From assembly GCA_033557465.1 (NCBI GenBank), contig CM066031.1, forward strand, positions 1,674,314,800 to 1,674,378,799: 64,000 nucleotides of DNA, written 5' to 3'. The notes beneath the pieces were generated by a model. That model searched no databases and was not told the DNA's origin. It was given only the letters and a program-made list of their open reading frames with translations. The translations under genes and the position numbers were made by a program. The DNA is from Ichthyophis bannanicus. Lineage: Eukaryota > Chordata > Amphibia > Gymnophiona > Ichthyophiidae. Below, piece by piece: positions 1 to 11,217 of the stretch. Each line of letters starts with the position of its first letter. Within the stretch, counting starts at the first letter, position 1.

Positions 1-900
1 TCGGCCTTGCCATCTGCAGGAACTGCTGTATCAACCTCCGAAGCTCTCGCACCAGACTTTCCGGCAGGAAGACCCTGCCCATATGGGTATCGAAGCACGC
101 CCCCAAATATTCCAGCTCCTGGGTCGATCGTAACTGACCCTTGGCGAGGTTGACCACCCAACTGAGAGTCTGGAGGAACTCCAGCATCCGTGCCATCGCT
201 CTTTCGCTGTCATCCCTGGACTTTGCCTGGATCAGCTAATTGTCTAGGTATGGGTGGATGAGAACTCCTTCCTTGCGAGTGCTACTGCTACCATCACCAC
301 CACCACATGACCTTGGTGAAGGTACGAGGGGCGGTTGCCAGAGCAAGGGGCAAAGCTCAAAACTGGAAATGGCCCTGTGGTACCGCAAAACTTAAAAACT
401 GCTGATGTTCTGGATGGATGGGAATGTGCAGATACGCTTCCATGAGGTCGAGTGAAGTCAAGAACTCCCCAGTCCCTACCGCCACAATAACTGATCTTAG
501 CGTTTCCATGTGGAAATGCGGCACGCAGAGAAAGCGGTTCACGCCCTTGAGATCAAGAATCAGACAAAAGAAACCTTCCTTTTTGGGTACTATGAAATAA
601 ATGGAGTATCGACTGCAGCCGTACTGGTCTCGGAGAACTGGTTGAACAGCTCTTAGCTACAGGAGACGAATCAAGGTCTCTTTTACTTCCGCTGTCTTGA
701 CCTGCACTTTGCAGGGAAACCTAATGAAGCACTAGTTCACTGGATGAGCCCATTCGAGGGCACAGCCCTCTCTGATGACCTCCAGGACCCACCGGTCGGA
801 AGAGATTTGGACCCAGGCCAAGTAAAACTTCCGTAGCCGACCTCCCATGGGCTGCACCTCCACCTAGGCCCTCCTCGCTTCATTGGGCTTTCTTGGGTCC
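1..900 (-). pseudogene. DIRS copy A reverse transcriptase, N-terminal half, decayed
   Basis: The minus strand at 900-720 reads WVLEVIREG, the conserved N-terminal block of the RT ORF in copies C and H. At 357-542 it reads HMETLRSVIVAVGTGEFLTS then LDLMEAYLHIPIHPEHQQFL, the RT region up to LDL.EAYLHIPI, the block with the first catalytic aspartate. The YLDDWL block with catalytic aspartates lies near 240-260 but the frame is broken (the minus strand reads YLDN where C has YLDD, followed by a stop). The ORF runs off the window start. RT copies the element RNA for DIRS mobilisation; this copy cannot be active. Confidence 0.8.
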
Positions 901-919
901 CGATGAGGAGGCAGCTCCA

Positions 920-1265
920 AATCCCCTGCCTGTTCCTCGAAACCCGCAGAACCCCTGTCCCCTTGTGGGAAATCTTCCCCTCTGGAAGGGGTTAAAACAT
1001 GGTGTACGAAACTACCTGGAGTCCCGCGGTTGGCCCCGAGCCACCGTAAAATTGCGACTCTGCCTCTGCTTATCCTCGGACAGACATCACCCTTTGGACT
1101 CCCTCAAGTCTTTGACCAACTTGTCTAGGCCCTCTCCAAACATGAGCTTCCCCTTAAAGGGGAGCTTGCTGAAATGAGATTTAGAGGAACTGTCTGCCGC
1201 CCAGTATCTGAGCCAAAGATAGCACCAAGCCGCCACCAAGGAGGCAATGCATTTGGACAGCCTAA
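920..1265 (-). pseudogene. DIRS copy A gag-like ORF, C-terminal part (downstream of LINE insertion)
   Basis: The minus strand reads AADSSSKS, KLPFKGKLMFGEGLDKLVKD and LRESKG, matching the KLP[FY]KGKLLFGE...LVKDL block of gag in copies C and H. Downstream is a basic, Arg/Gly/Pro-rich tail. The upstream part of the same ORF resumes at about 4070 after the L2-like insertion. The pre-insertion reading is interrupted by point changes as well. Confidence 0.75.
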
Positions 1266-1639
1266 TGAGATCATTTTATTTATTTATTTATTTATTATTT
1301 ATTACAGGCTCTTATATACCGCTCTATTCAGCATCAGCGCGGTTCACAATATAACAGACCAGAACAACAAACTGTTTGGTTTTACAGAGAACAGGTCAGA
1401 GAACTTGGATAAAACATGGGGAAGTCATTACTGCAACTATTTACATGAGTATTTACATGTATATACACAACAGGATTTATTCTTAGTTTGGGTAGTGATC
1501 GAGATTGGTTAGCTGGTCTAGTAATATTGGGGGAAAAGGTGGGATTTAAGTGCCTTTCTGAAAAGAGATAGATCGGTGATAGCCCGAATCTCTGGAGGTA
1601 GGGCGTTCCAGCACTTAGGGGCATAGAAGCTGGATCGTT

Positions 1640-2420
1640 GGTTGATTTCCAGTCAAGAAAGATCGAAGTGAGACGTGGGCAGCATCTAATTGTGATTAGG
1701 ACTTATAGTGCATATGCTGAGGGCAGAGCTCTTTGAAGACGGACCCCTGAAGAACCAATTAGAGAAACGCGAGGGCAGTGCCATAGAACGGCGTTGGGTT
1801 ATTGTTTTAAAGATAACCAAGTGATGTTACAACATGGGAAACTTTTGAACTGATTATACGCTGAAGGATTTGCTGGAGGATTAAGCATTTCTGACGGACT
1901 TTTCTAGTGTGGACAGTTCGCAACGGAGACAAGCAAGAACTTGATGTCATTTCCTGTGAACAGTGCCGTTTGACATAAGTTATTCGGTTTGGAAAAGGAT
2001 GACCATACTAGCAATCCCGTTTTAAAAGAGAATGTTTTAAAAGAGAATGCGATAAGAGTGTTATCAATACCAGCTATTCAGCCATTCAGTACAGAAGAGG
2101 ATGCCCATACTAGTAATTCTGTTTTAAAAAGAGAAAGTAACAGAGTGGTTTTATGTATTCTTTTTCAGCATAAGTTATAGAGGTTTTCAAGGTTTAAATG
2201 AGATAATATGTATTTATGTATATTGTGAACCTAATGGGAACTAATTAGTACAATTTCTAGTCATACTGTGTAAGAGATATAAGTATCATCAGTAGTAATA
2301 CAGTTCTACAGGAGTTTTTTGTAATAAAAACAGTAGAGTATAATATTTGTATATGATAATACACAGTATGTTAAATGTGAAAAATTCCCTATGGGATTAT
2401 TAAAATCAAATATTTAAAAA
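1640..2420 (-). other. Unidentified AT-rich segment within the L2-like LINE
   Basis: This stretch separates the RT C-terminal PKCWNALPPEIRA block from the HWLPI block, which in the family are close together. It has no convincing ORF and is rich in A/T. It contains a short near-duplication (agaatgttttaaaag repeated around 2028-2046) and two similar segments, each with a gatgaccatacta- or gatgcccatacta-like start (about 1998 and 2100). It may be a secondary insertion. I see no clear TIR or target duplication. Confidence 0.4.
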
Positions 2421-2421
2421 T

Positions 2422-3987
2422 TTATCTGCCAGCTTGGAAAATTGAGATATTTAGAGTGTTTAATAATTGTTTAATGGTATTCACACTCTGTGACAAGTGC
2501 CTTAGAAAGTGTTGATTGAACAATAGTCTGCCATGTATGGGGAGCCAGTGGAGTTGCTTTAGGATGGGTGTTACATGGTCCCTTCTTGATGCTCCGTAGA
2601 GGACTCTAGCAGCGGTATTCATGGCGAGTTGCAAAGGGTTTAAGGTGGAGTGTGGGAGGCCTTGAAGAATGGCATTAGGTTAAGGCTTGAAATATAGTTT
2701 GGAAGTCATCAGGATCAAGCAGGGGGCGAAGATGGCGGAGTGTCCGGATCTTGAGGTAGAATGCTCTGACTACGTTGGTTATATGTAGTTTCAAATCCAT
2801 GCGTTGGTCCAAAGTGACCCCAAGGTATCGAATGGAAGGTTTTGATTGGAGCTCGGCTTCTTTCACCTTTATATGGGATGGGGGGGTGAAAAGTGGGTCC
2901 CTAGTGATGAAGAGAACCTCAGTCTTTTTGTGTTGAATTCGGAGGTTCTGGGATTGAAGCCATTCAGACACTGCATCAAAACATTTGGCTAGCGGGGAAA
3001 GGTCCGTATGGACTGTGGAGAAAGGCATGTATAGAAGGATGTCGTCCGCGTATATCAAGCATTCAACCTTGAAGGACCTGATGATATTGCAGACTGGCTG
3101 TATGTATATATTGAATAAGAGTGATGATAGGGATGATCCTTGTGGTACTCCTTGATTTTTGTGGTACGGTGCCGATGTTGCGGTCCCTGAGGTCACGTAC
3201 TGCCATCTCTGATCAAGGTATGACTTGCACCAATCCAGAGCAGTGTTGTTGATGCCCTTTTCTTTTAGTCACCCTATTAAAAGATCATGATGTACAGAGT
3301 CAAAAGCCGCAGCAATGTCCAAGAAGAGCAAAGCCTTGGCGGATGTTGTCAATGCCTGTGATGATGTTGTTGCAGAGAGTGGTAAGGAGGGTTTCGACAC
3401 CGTGGAACTCTCTGAAGCCATGTTGGCAGTGGTCCAGAGGGGAGGCGGTGTCGATGTGGTCCTGTATTTGTCTTTGGGCTTCCTTTTCAATTATTTTAGC
3501 TAGAAGGGGTATACTAGCTATGGGTCTATAAGATTCAACCTTTTGTGGGTCGAGTTTGTGGTTTTTCAAGAGGGGTCTGATGGATGTGCTCTTGAGGGCT
3601 GATGGGAAGGAACCGGTTGTAAAGGATAAATTCATCATTCTAGTGATGGGGCAGAGATCTTGGCGTAGTTCCTTTATCCAGTGGGCTGGGCAAGGGTCAG
3701 TTTGTGCAGTGGTGGTGTTAAGGGCCGCGATGGTATCCTCAACATGTTTTCTGGATGGTGTGGAGAACATAGCTAGGTTTGCTATGTGTCTTGAGAAGGG
3801 ATTGTTGCAATGTTGTTGGTTTGAAGCAGCTTGGATTGCAGATATCGGTGAAAGCTTGGGGTTGAATGGGTTCAGGATGTTCTGGTGATGGTTCCTTAGA
3901 TAAGGTCTTGACTAAATTGAAAATATCACGTGGTTTATTTAGTGATCTTTTCAGCGTATCGGTATGGAATTGTTTCATATTGGCCAT
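2422..3987 (-). pseudogene. L2-like LINE reverse transcriptase, broken
   Basis: Adjacent minus-strand frames give the RT in order. 3987-3739 and 3770-3300 carry the fingers region (KPRDIFNLVKTL; SYRPIASIPLLAKIIEK; HGFREFHGVETLL). 3490-3269 has LFLDIAAAFDSVHHDLL, the first catalytic Asp. 3196-2675 has GVPQGSSLSSLLFNIYI and IYADDILLY (YADD at 3041-3052), then the thumb RYLGVTLDQRM. 2634-2422 has HVTPILKQLHWLPI. The remaining C-terminus is at 1640-1500 (PKCWNALPPEIRA). Frameshifts occur near 3300 and 3740. It is a retrotransposon polymerase, not a host gene. Confidence 0.85.
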
Positions 3988-4069
3988 GACTGACTCTCTG
4001 TGCGCAGATAGATGTACTTTGTAGGCTGTTTGGTCTTAGTGATTATCCACCAGATAAGTTGCCCCCCCC

Positions 4070-5116
4070 CCCCCGACTCCAATTTGACTATCTCCATCAC
4101 CGAATCCGGCACCAGCTCACCCTTCTATTGCATTTGCTGCGACCAGCGGAAGCAGGCCTTGCAACACAGGAGGCTTGCAGCGACAGGGCGTTGATATCAA
4201 AAGCCTGTTTCAACAGCATATCCAATTTACTATCCTGGACATCCTTGAGCACTGCACTACCTTACATTGGTATCGTAGTCTTTTTGGTAACCACCAAAAC
4301 TGCTGCATCCACCTTAGAAGATCTAAACAGCTCGCAGTCCTGATCAGGCAGGGGGGTACAGGCGCTTCATGGTCCGTACTCCCTTGAGACCAGTCTCCGG
4401 CATGTCCCATTCATCTTGAATCATCTGCCTAACCACTCTATGTACCGGGAACACCTTTTGTGTTTTCTGGACCGCTTGGAGCAGAGCGTCTTCTAACGTC
4501 TCATTCTCCGCAGGAAGAGCTGTAGGTATGTTAAGAGCCTTCAAAGACTCTGATGAGCGTCGGCAATTCGTCCTGGCGAAACACCTGAACAATCCTGGAC
4601 TGCTCCTCCTGTTCCAGGATCTCACCTTCCTCCAGCTCAACTTCCAGGTCCAGCTCCGTGTCCAGATCGTCTCCCTCTGGTCCCTCTGACACTAGGGACT
4701 GTCCCTGCCACTCTTCCGAGAGCCTAGGCCACTTAGTAGGACCCAGCTCGCTTAACCTCTGTTGTCTTCTTTGTTCTGCGTTCCGTTGCTGCGGAGCTGC
4801 CCACGGAGCCCTGTTGGCACATGCAGAACGCCCTATGCAAGAGCAGGACAAACTCTGGCAAAAAATCACCAGGGTTGCCTGTGACTGAGAAGTGGAGGGA
4901 CCAGGCAAGTCCAGAGGGCAGGGGGCTGGCTGTCGCAGGTAATGGAGGGCTCACCAAGTCCTGGCCCTCTCGAGGAGGAGACTTGTCCTGTCTAGCCCTA
5001 TCCTGCAGGCCCTGCTCCAAAGAGGTAGCTTTCTGAGCACAGCCCCGACACACGCCTGTTTCCGAGACCGCTCCCTTCCTGGTTCCGCAAACCAGGCACT
5101 GTGGCTGAGATGGCAT
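4070..5116 (-). pseudogene. DIRS copy A gag-like ORF, N-terminal and middle part
   Basis: The start at 5116 reads MPSQPQCLVCGTRKG, followed by VCRGC: a CxxC-x12-CxxC motif like that of the other gag copies. It continues through LLLHRAFCMCQQG to an acidic stretch at 4700-4640 (ELDLEVELEEGE). It then has FRQDELPTLIRVFEGS and, in another frame, PVHRVVRQMIQDEWDMPETG followed by LKGVRTMKRLYP (4640-4344). These blocks align with gag of copies C (21541-22422) and H (59042-59975). At least two frameshifts break it. The DIRS gag-like protein is presumed to package the element RNA. Confidence 0.78.
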
Positions 5117-5389
5117 TGTGAGTGTTCGTTGCCTGGCTAAGGGACTACCCCCGCCCCAAATCAATTTCCAAGCAAGGGGGTGGTAGAGAACCGAAGCAGC
5201 AAAAATGCCCCTTTTAGCTGTCCCAAAATGCAAGTCAGAGAAAAGAGAGGGGGAGGGGGAAACATGAGCAAAATGAACAGAAAAGGCAAAATTAAAAGAA
5301 AAGGAAAATACCAAAAAGAAATAATGAATTAAAGAAATAAAGCCTATCTCCTTAGTTGTCCCTTCAGTTAGTCCAGCACCCTGGCTCCT

Positions 5390-5546
5390 CAAGCTGCTTG
5401 GAGACTGAGTATACTGGGGCTGGTAGGCGGTGCCAGCTGTAAAAGTACAATAGTGTCATCAAAAAGATGACATGCTCAGTCTCCAAGCTGCTAGAAGAGG
5501 TACACTACCCAGAGATGTGGGACCAGACTGAAGGGATGATAAGGAA
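5390..5546 (-). repeat. 5' inverted terminal repeat of DIRS copy A, with hairpin
   Basis: It holds inverted arms at 5391-5409 and 5475-5493 (AGCTGCTTGGAGACTGAG against CTCAGTCTCCAAGCTGCT), the same hairpin seen at the ends of copies H and C. The outer end GATGATAAGGAA corresponds to the TTCC...-type 5' terminus recorded in the internal complementary regions of C, H and J. The partner 3' ITR is outside the window. Confidence 0.75.
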
Positions 5547-6058
5547 ACATGGTTGAATCTACACATTCAGAGTACTGTGGCACAGGTAAAGTAAAAAAAA
5601 CATCTTGAGACGTGACAAGTGAGAATAAGACATCTGTGCAGACTCAGTGCTGGAAAGACAACTATGCCGTCAAATTGGCCAAATATAATACAAGCTTAAC
5701 TGCATAGGTGCACTTAAGGTTGAAGAATGCTACATTCATTCCACTGAAGGTGTTGGCAGGTGTGCTCCGCACAAGGTTTCTTTGTTTGGTACAGAATGCA
5801 CAGCAGGGGTATGCTGAATCTTGCACTTTGCTGAGATCTGTGCTGAGGTTATGGCACATCACCACCACTTTGGCAGCAGCTTTGACACAGCCTTATGCTC
5901 AGACTTATGTGGCTGAAAAGGAAGCGCCTTCTCAGAAAGCTAAGCTGGGCCAGAAAGCTCTGATGCTGCAATATGGAAATTGACTTTTGAAGTCACTGTG
6001 CAGATTACTAGAGGCTGTGTATAAGCAGATAAGGATCCACCAATCTCTACACAAGTTT
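5547..6058. other. Intron sequence without recognisable feature
   Basis: I see no ORF with family resemblance, no terminal repeats and no simple-sequence array. It is taken as host intron between DIRS copy A and a CR1 fragment. Confidence 0.5.
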
Positions 6059-6780
6059 AGAACATAAGATATGCCATACAAGGTCAGACCAAGGTCCATC
6101 AAGCCCAGTATCCTGTTTCCAACAGTGACCAATCCAGGTCACAAGTACCTGGCAGGTTCCCAAAAAGACATACAGGTTCCACAGTGTTTGTCCTGCAGCA
6201 AGCAATGGATTTCCCACGTCCTCTTAATAATTAATGGACCTTTCCTCCAGGAACCTGTCCAAACCTTTTTTAAACCCAGCTACACTAACAGCTTTTACTA
6301 CATCCTCCGGTAACATATTCCAGAGTTTGATTACGCACAGAGTGAAAAAATATTTTTCTTATTAGTCTTAAATGGGTTATAGCGTAGCTTCATTTCATGT
6401 CCCCTAGTCTTTCTACTTTTTGACAGCGTAAACCACTGATCTATGTTGACCCGTTCCACTCCATTCATTAATTTATAGACCTCTATCATATCTCCCCTCA
6501 GCCATCTCTTTTCCAAGTTGAAGAGCCCTAACCTTTTAAGCCTTTCCTCATAGGGGTATCCTTCCATCCCCTTAACCATTTTGGTGGCTCTTCTCTGTAC
6601 CTTTTCTAATTTCGCTATATCCTTTTTAAGATACGGCGACCAGAATTGTACACAATATTCAAGGTACGGTTGCATTTCTTTCCTTATGACTCCTAGCATT
6701 CTATTTGTTTTCTTGGCCGACGCTGCACACTGGGCAGAGGGTTTCAATGTGTTATCCACGATGACGTCTAAATCTTTTGC
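6059..6780 (-). mobile_element. CR1 non-LTR retrotransposon, 3' end
   Basis: The minus-strand frame 6759-6331 gives the C-terminus of CR1 ORF2: LEYCVQFWSPYLKKDIAKLE, KVQRRATKMVKGMEGYPYEE, RLKRLGLFNLEKRWLRGDMI, continuing past 6331 with WNMLPEDVV and GFKKGLDRFL. The 3' UTR (LGLMDLGLTLYGISYVL when read through) ends at 6059 with the cttatgtt type end typical of CR1. The body is 5'-truncated. It belongs to the same family as the fragments at 42165-42560 and 15385-15475. Confidence 0.9.
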
Positions 6781-7072
6781 CTTCCTTCTATAAGCAGGAG
6801 CCTTTTCTCTGTCTCAAAGTGTTCACCAAGTCGATGGAGGCGATTTTTGTCTACCACATGAAAACATTTTCCCACAATGTTTGCAATCAGTCTGCTTGTG
6901 CTCTTAACCATAATATATGTAACATGTGTTCCGGAAATTCTAGACCTTTCTTCAATGCTCCAGGCATGGCCTGAAGCCAGGCTTAATCTGAGACATGTTA
7001 TAGAAGTTTGAAGCTAAACAAAATAAAATAAAAATAAATTAAAAAGGAAAAAACTATTTCCTTTAAACTACT
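6781..7072. other. Intron sequence without recognisable feature
   Basis: No coding family, terminal repeat or structured repeat was recognised. It ends in an A-rich stretch (7015-7060) immediately before DIRS copy B. Confidence 0.45.
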
Positions 7073-7228
7073 ATCTCCAGGAACAAGTAGGAATGTAGTC
7101 TTTACATATGGGTATCGTCGGTACCGACGGAGCCTGCGCGGGAACGTTCCCCAGCGTCCAATAGGAAAGCTTTTGGGAGCATCCCACAGCGCCTGAGTGC
7201 TGCCTTACCACCTTTCCCAATTGTCCCT
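7073..7228 (+). repeat. Left inverted terminal repeat of DIRS copy B
   Basis: It starts atctccaggaacaagtagg and is the reverse complement of about 14955-15105, with roughly 10% mismatches. It carries the palindrome CGTCGGTACCGACG at 7116-7129, also present in the ITRs of copy D. The right ITR is longer by the extra block ending ...taagtaactatgct, the usual DIRS asymmetry. Confidence 0.88.
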
Positions 7229-7443
7229 CTCCAGTTCTTCGTTTTCCACGGAGCAGACAGGTCGCACATCCTGTCACCGCAGAAAAATTCCCTTATCGAC
7301 GCTATACCGGTACCGCCGGTTCTTCTTTTCTTTTTTCTTAAAAAAAAAAAAAAAAACCTTTGTTTCTGGAGTCTTTCTCCAATAATTTTCTTCTCGGCTG
7401 CCACGCGCCATTTTGGGCACTAGGCCCAACTTTTTCCCTCAAA

Positions 7444-9171
7444 ATGGAAAAACCCACTGCGGGTTTTAAAAAGTGTTCTAAGTGTGGCAGTACCATCTCC
7501 GTCACCGACACCCATGTGTTGCCTGTGGAATGATGTCAAAAAGGGACTGAAAAAACCAAGCTGCTAAGCTCAGCACCCTTTTTCCCTCCGATGCAGCCTC
7601 CAGGGCTTCATCCTCCTCCCATGGATCTCAGGTAACTAAACATAAATTTAGCCGGTCCTCAAAGGGTAGATCTCCTTCTAGACATCGAGATGCCTCTGGC
7701 GTTGCCCTTGAGGACTTTCACAGGCAAAATTGCCCCGGCGGGAGGCTTCGGCTTCCAAAGCACTAACGGGGCTCCAGGATGTTCTCGAGGCTTCAAACTC
7801 GGCAGAACTACTGGTGCCATGCTCTGGGGTTCAGGCTGCTTCGTCCGGTACCGATACCCAAGCATCGGCAGCGTTGATAGACCAGAGATTCTTGGCTATT
7901 GAATGCAGTCTGGCAGCTCTTCTCACGGCCTTGATGCCCCTGAAACTGCTTCAGACAATTCAACCGGTACCGGCACCGACTGCATTGACATCGGCAGGTA
8001 TTCTACCGGGACTGATTCATGCGTCTCTATCCGGCATCAACAAGTCGGTACTGGACCACTCTGATGCCGACTTTGATCGGTACCGGTACCGTGCCTTGCA
8101 CGATCACACGGATCGGAAATACTTCGAATCCTCGGATGAGTCTGAAGGCTCTCCCGATACCGGAGTACTTCTTCCTGAGGATTCCTCTTCTCCTCAGCGT
8201 AGGATGTCTCCACCAGAGGATATGTCTTTTCAGGATTTTATCCGAGATGTGGCCTGAGGTCTTTCCATCACAGTGGCTCCTGAAAAAGAGCCTAGGGCAA
8301 AGGAATTAGAAATCCTACAATACCCTAAAGCTCCCAAGGAGGCAGCTACCTTACTTATTCATGAGATCTTGCATGATCTTATGTTAAGGTTGTGGGAAAC
8401 ACCTCTAACCACATCTCATTCTCGAAGGCTCGACACCCTGTATCGAGTTCCTCCTTGTCCTGGGTTTCAGAAGACTCAATTAGCCATGAGATGGATGAAG
8501 AGTGCAAAAAGGCATGCATCTAATCCTCCAGGACGTGAGTGTAGGACTCGTGACGCCTTTGGACGTCGATCCTTCCAGGCTTCCATGCTTTCTGCTAGGA
8601 TCAGTTCCTATATCTTGCATATGGGAATGTTCCTTAAGGAAGTCACAGGAGACTTAAAGAACTTATGAGCCCTCTCCTTCCTGATGATAAAAGGCAAGAT
8701 TATCTTACTCTTCTTAAACATGCTCAGGATGTTTCTAACTTTGTGAATCGTGCAGCCTTTGACTGCTTTGAATGCATAAGCAGAAACTCTACTATTGCCA
8801 TTGGTGCACGTAGACTTGCCTGGCTCCAGGCAGCTGACTTAGAAATCTGGGTACAGGACAAACTGGGGAATATACCTTGCACAGGAGAGAATCTCTTTGG
8901 CAAGAACTGGCAGGAAAAAGCTAATGAGATAGATGCTGACAATATCACTTTGGATAGATTGTCCAAATCTACAGCTGATCCTGCGAGGAAAAGATCCTCT
9001 AAGAAACCATTCTTCAGTAAGAAGAACTTTTATCACTCCTATACCCAGCAGGGACATCATTCAGGTCAGTTTGCCCAAAAGGGACAGCAGCAACAACTTA
9101 GGCAACAAAGGAAGCCAAAAGCAGCTAAGCCTCAACCGGCTCAGCAGACTCAGCCTCCACAGGGGCTTTGA
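7444..9171 (+). pseudogene. DIRS copy B gag-like ORF, several frameshifts
   Basis: It begins MEKPTAGFKKCSKCGSTISV, the N-terminal zinc-motif region of group II gag, but the second CxxC is lost to a deletion near 7525. Pieces in shifted frames follow. 7730-8257 ends PPEDMSFQDFIRDVA. 8273-8668 has EKEPRAKELEILQYP, YRVPPCPGFQKTQLA and RTRDAFGRRSFQASMLSARI. 8665-9171 has RRLAWLQAADLEIWVQDKLG then NIPCTGENLFG, and a Gln-rich tail (QQQQLRQQ). The order is colinear with gag of F and D. Dense GGTACCG or GGTATCG motifs lie at 7850-8095. RT follows without a gap. Confidence 0.85.
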
Positions 9172-9173
9172 CT

Positions 9174-10146
9174 CCTACCTAGAGAACTTTACCTTCCTGG
9201 CCCTGAACGGCCCAGAACCCTCCACCATCCCAGGAAGGTTATGTCATTTTGCCCCCAGATGGTGTCATATAACTGCATAAAATTGGACTCTGTCTATTGT
9301 ACGAGAGGGGTACAGCTTCATTTCCTCAGCTTGCCCCCTCTCCTACAATAGTAAGACACTTCAATTCTCAGACCTCTCCCAACGACCGGTTAGGTCAAGA
9401 AGTCACAATGCTCCTTGCTCAAGGAGCAATAGAAGAGGTGCCCATTCCCCAACGGGGTACAGGGTTTTACTCCCCCTATTTCCTTATTCCAAAGAAAACA
9501 GGAGGGCACAGACCCATTCTAGACCTCAGAGAATTGAACAAATTCCCGTTCAGAGAGAAATTCAAAATGATCTCTCTAGGAACTCTGCTGCCATACCTTC
9601 GGAGTCAGGATTGGCTTTGTTCTCTAGATCTCAAGTATGCATACACTCATGTTCTCATCCATCCAACTCATCGAAAGTTCCTTTGATTCCTGTTTCAAAG
9701 GAAGCACTACCAATACAAGGTTCTTCCTTTTGGCCTGGCTTCCTGCACCAAGGGTGTTCACAAAATGCATGGCTGTGGTAGCAGTATTTCTCCGCACCCT
9801 GGGAATATTCGTCTTCCCTTACTTAGACGACTGGCTCATTCGAGCCCCTTCAGAGCCAGAGGCCAGGGTTGCTCTGTCTCACACAATGCGCATCCTTCAG
9901 TATTTGGGACTGGTTATAAACTTCCCAAAGTCCAACCTTGCTCCCACTGAATCCCTAGAGTTTATAGGAGCTCTTCTGGATAAGAGAACGACAAGGGCCT
10001 TCCTTCCACAGCCCCGCTGCCTTCACATTGTGCAGTTAGCTTCCCAAGCGGTGCTAAAACCTCACCTCACTGCTCGGGAAATGTTACAGTTGCTAGGTCA
10101 CATGGCATCCACCGTTCATGTGGTTCCTTATGCTCACCTCCATATG
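9174..10146 (+). pseudogene. DIRS copy B reverse transcriptase, C-terminus lost
   Basis: Frames 9297-9686 and 9637-10146 give the RT blocks in order: QEVTMLLAQGAIEEVPIPQR, FYSPYFLIPKKTGGHRPILD, LRELNKFPFREKFKMISLGT, then FVFPYLDDWLI with the catalytic YLDD at 9820-9831, YLGLVINFPKSNLAP, and the primer-grip-side REMLQLLGHMASTVHVVPYA. A frameshift near 9680 separates fingers and palm. At 10146 the ORF is cut by an L2-like LINE. RNase H is missing entirely. Confidence 0.88.
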
Positions 10147-11217
10147 TTTATGTTTAATTAAAATTTGATATACCACCCACACCAAATAGGTATCTGAGTG
10201 GTTTACAATTTAAAAAATACATGGCTGCAGAAATAGAAAGGAACGCCATCATTTAAAAACAGTAGAGAGGAGAGGAAACACAAAAACAGATAAGATAAAA
10301 CGTAACAGGAACAGGTCAGAGAGAAGATGGGGAGAAAAAACAGACAGGGGGGCAGGGCTATGGGGGGAGGTTAAATGCCATGGTAAATAGGTGAGTTTTG
10401 AGCTTAGTTTTAAAGTGCTGGAAGGATGTTTCGGAACAGAGGGAAAGAGGAAGCAAATTCCAAAGTCGTGGACCCAAGAAACAGAAAGTGGAAGAACGAG
10501 TGGATTCCAGGTGGGCATGTGAGGGAGGGGGAAGGAACATACGGTTAAGATGAATAGAACGAAGTGAACGGTGAGGGGTGTGAAAGTGAACCTGGTCAGC
10601 AAGATAGAAGGGAACACCTGTGAAGAGTGCCCTGTGAACAAAAACAAGAATCTTATAGTGAATACGAAAGGGTACCGGTAACCAGTGTTGTTGCATGAGG
10701 AGAGGGGTAACGTGGTCATACTGGGAGGCGTGGGTTAGAAGACGAACTGCAGTGTTCTGAACACGCTGAATTCGGACGATTTGGGACTGAGGGAGACCTG
10801 CTAGGACAACTTTACAATAGTCGAGCCGAGATATAACTAAGGAGAGGAGAAGCGTAGCTAAGGCAGAAGAAGAAAGAAAGGGGCGAACGGCCCTTAGTTG
10901 TTTAAGAGAGAAGAAAGACCGCTGGACAACTGAAGAAATGTGTTCCCTAAAGGAGAGAGAAGAATCGAGGACCACACTGAGGTAACGAAAAGAGGAGACC
11001 AGAGGAATAGACTGGGAGGAAAAAATCAGAGCACACGTGGGGGAGGTGCTCCCTAATGTAAACCAAGTGGCAAACGATTTAGAGGGGTTAACGTGAAGAA
11101 AATTAGAGGAGAACCAGGATGCGACAGCGGAAAGACAACAGTTAAGAGGAGAGATGTCCAGTTTAAGGGAATCAGTGTGAAGTAGGAACAGAATATCATC
11201 CGCATAATAGTATGCGA
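10147..11217 (-). mobile_element. L2-like non-LTR retrotransposon, 5'-truncated, inserted in DIRS copy B
   Basis: The minus strand has the palm motif YYADDILFLLHTDSL (about 11216-11170), continuing VASWFSSNFLHVNPSKSFAT. A long C-terminal ORF follows (10975-10358): VLDSSLSFREHISSVVQRSF, LDYCKVVLAGLPQSQIVRIQ, HWLPVPFRIHYKILVFVHRA, FLGPRLWNLLPLSL and KTHLF. The 3' UTR extends to 10147. The family differs from the L2-like copy at 1266. The 5' truncation falls just upstream of YADD at 11217. Confidence 0.88.
10358..10975 (-). CDS. L2-like LINE ORF2 C-terminal region
   Basis: An open stretch of 205 codons covers the RT thumb and C-terminal domain typical of L2/Rex-like elements (YRLLHW-type HWLPVPFRI, SYLADQVHF, RSIHLNRMFLPPPSHAH, FLGPRLWNLLPLSLCSE). 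It lacks endonuclease and most of RT, so it is a dead-on-arrival fragment whose remaining frame happens to be undamaged. That suggests a fairly recent insertion. Confidence 0.8.
   Translation of the reverse strand: MVLDSSLSFREHISSVVQRSFFSLKQLRAVRPFLSSSALATLLLSLVISRLDYCKVVLAGLPQSQIVRIQRVQNTAVRLLTHASQYDHVTPLLMQQHWLPVPFRIHYKILVFVHRALFTGVPFYLADQVHFHTPHRSLRSIHLNRMFLPPPSHAHLESTRSSTFCFLGPRLWNLLPLSLCSETSFQHFKTKLKTHLFTMAFNLPP

Larger units (their letters stand above)
1266..4065 (-). mobile_element. L2-like (jockey-group) non-LTR retrotransposon inserted in DIRS copy A
   Basis: The 3' end is at 1266-1400 (on the plus strand an ATTT-type tail, then agcggt-containing 3' UTR). The RT ORF runs from about 3987 down to 1500. 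The 3' UTR is nearly the same as the LINE tail in plus orientation at about 62600-62752, defining one family. Both sides are gag of DIRS copy A. About 780 bp at 1640-2420 is AT-rich and not recognised as LINE. A C-rich tract (4064-4074) lies at the right junction. Confidence 0.85.
1..5546 (-). mobile_element. DIRS retrotransposon copy A (group I), 5' part, cut by window edge and split by an L2-like LINE
   Basis: On the minus strand the order is 5' ITR (5390-5546), gag (5116 to about 4070), an interrupting LINE (about 1266-4065), the gag C-terminal part (about 920-1265), then the RT beginning (about 900 to 1). The recombinase and the 3' end would lie left of the window. The right terminus ends GGGATGATAAGGAA, like the termini of copies C and H. 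The copy is decayed, with several frameshifts and stops. Confidence 0.88.

Noticed and set aside
3315..3531. Plus-strand ORFs opposite the LINE RT
   Set aside because: Antisense shadows of the RT frame; no independent support.
10249..10719. Hydrophobic 156-codon ORF as a membrane protein
   Set aside because: It is a shadow frame of the L2-like LINE RT C-terminus on the same strand.
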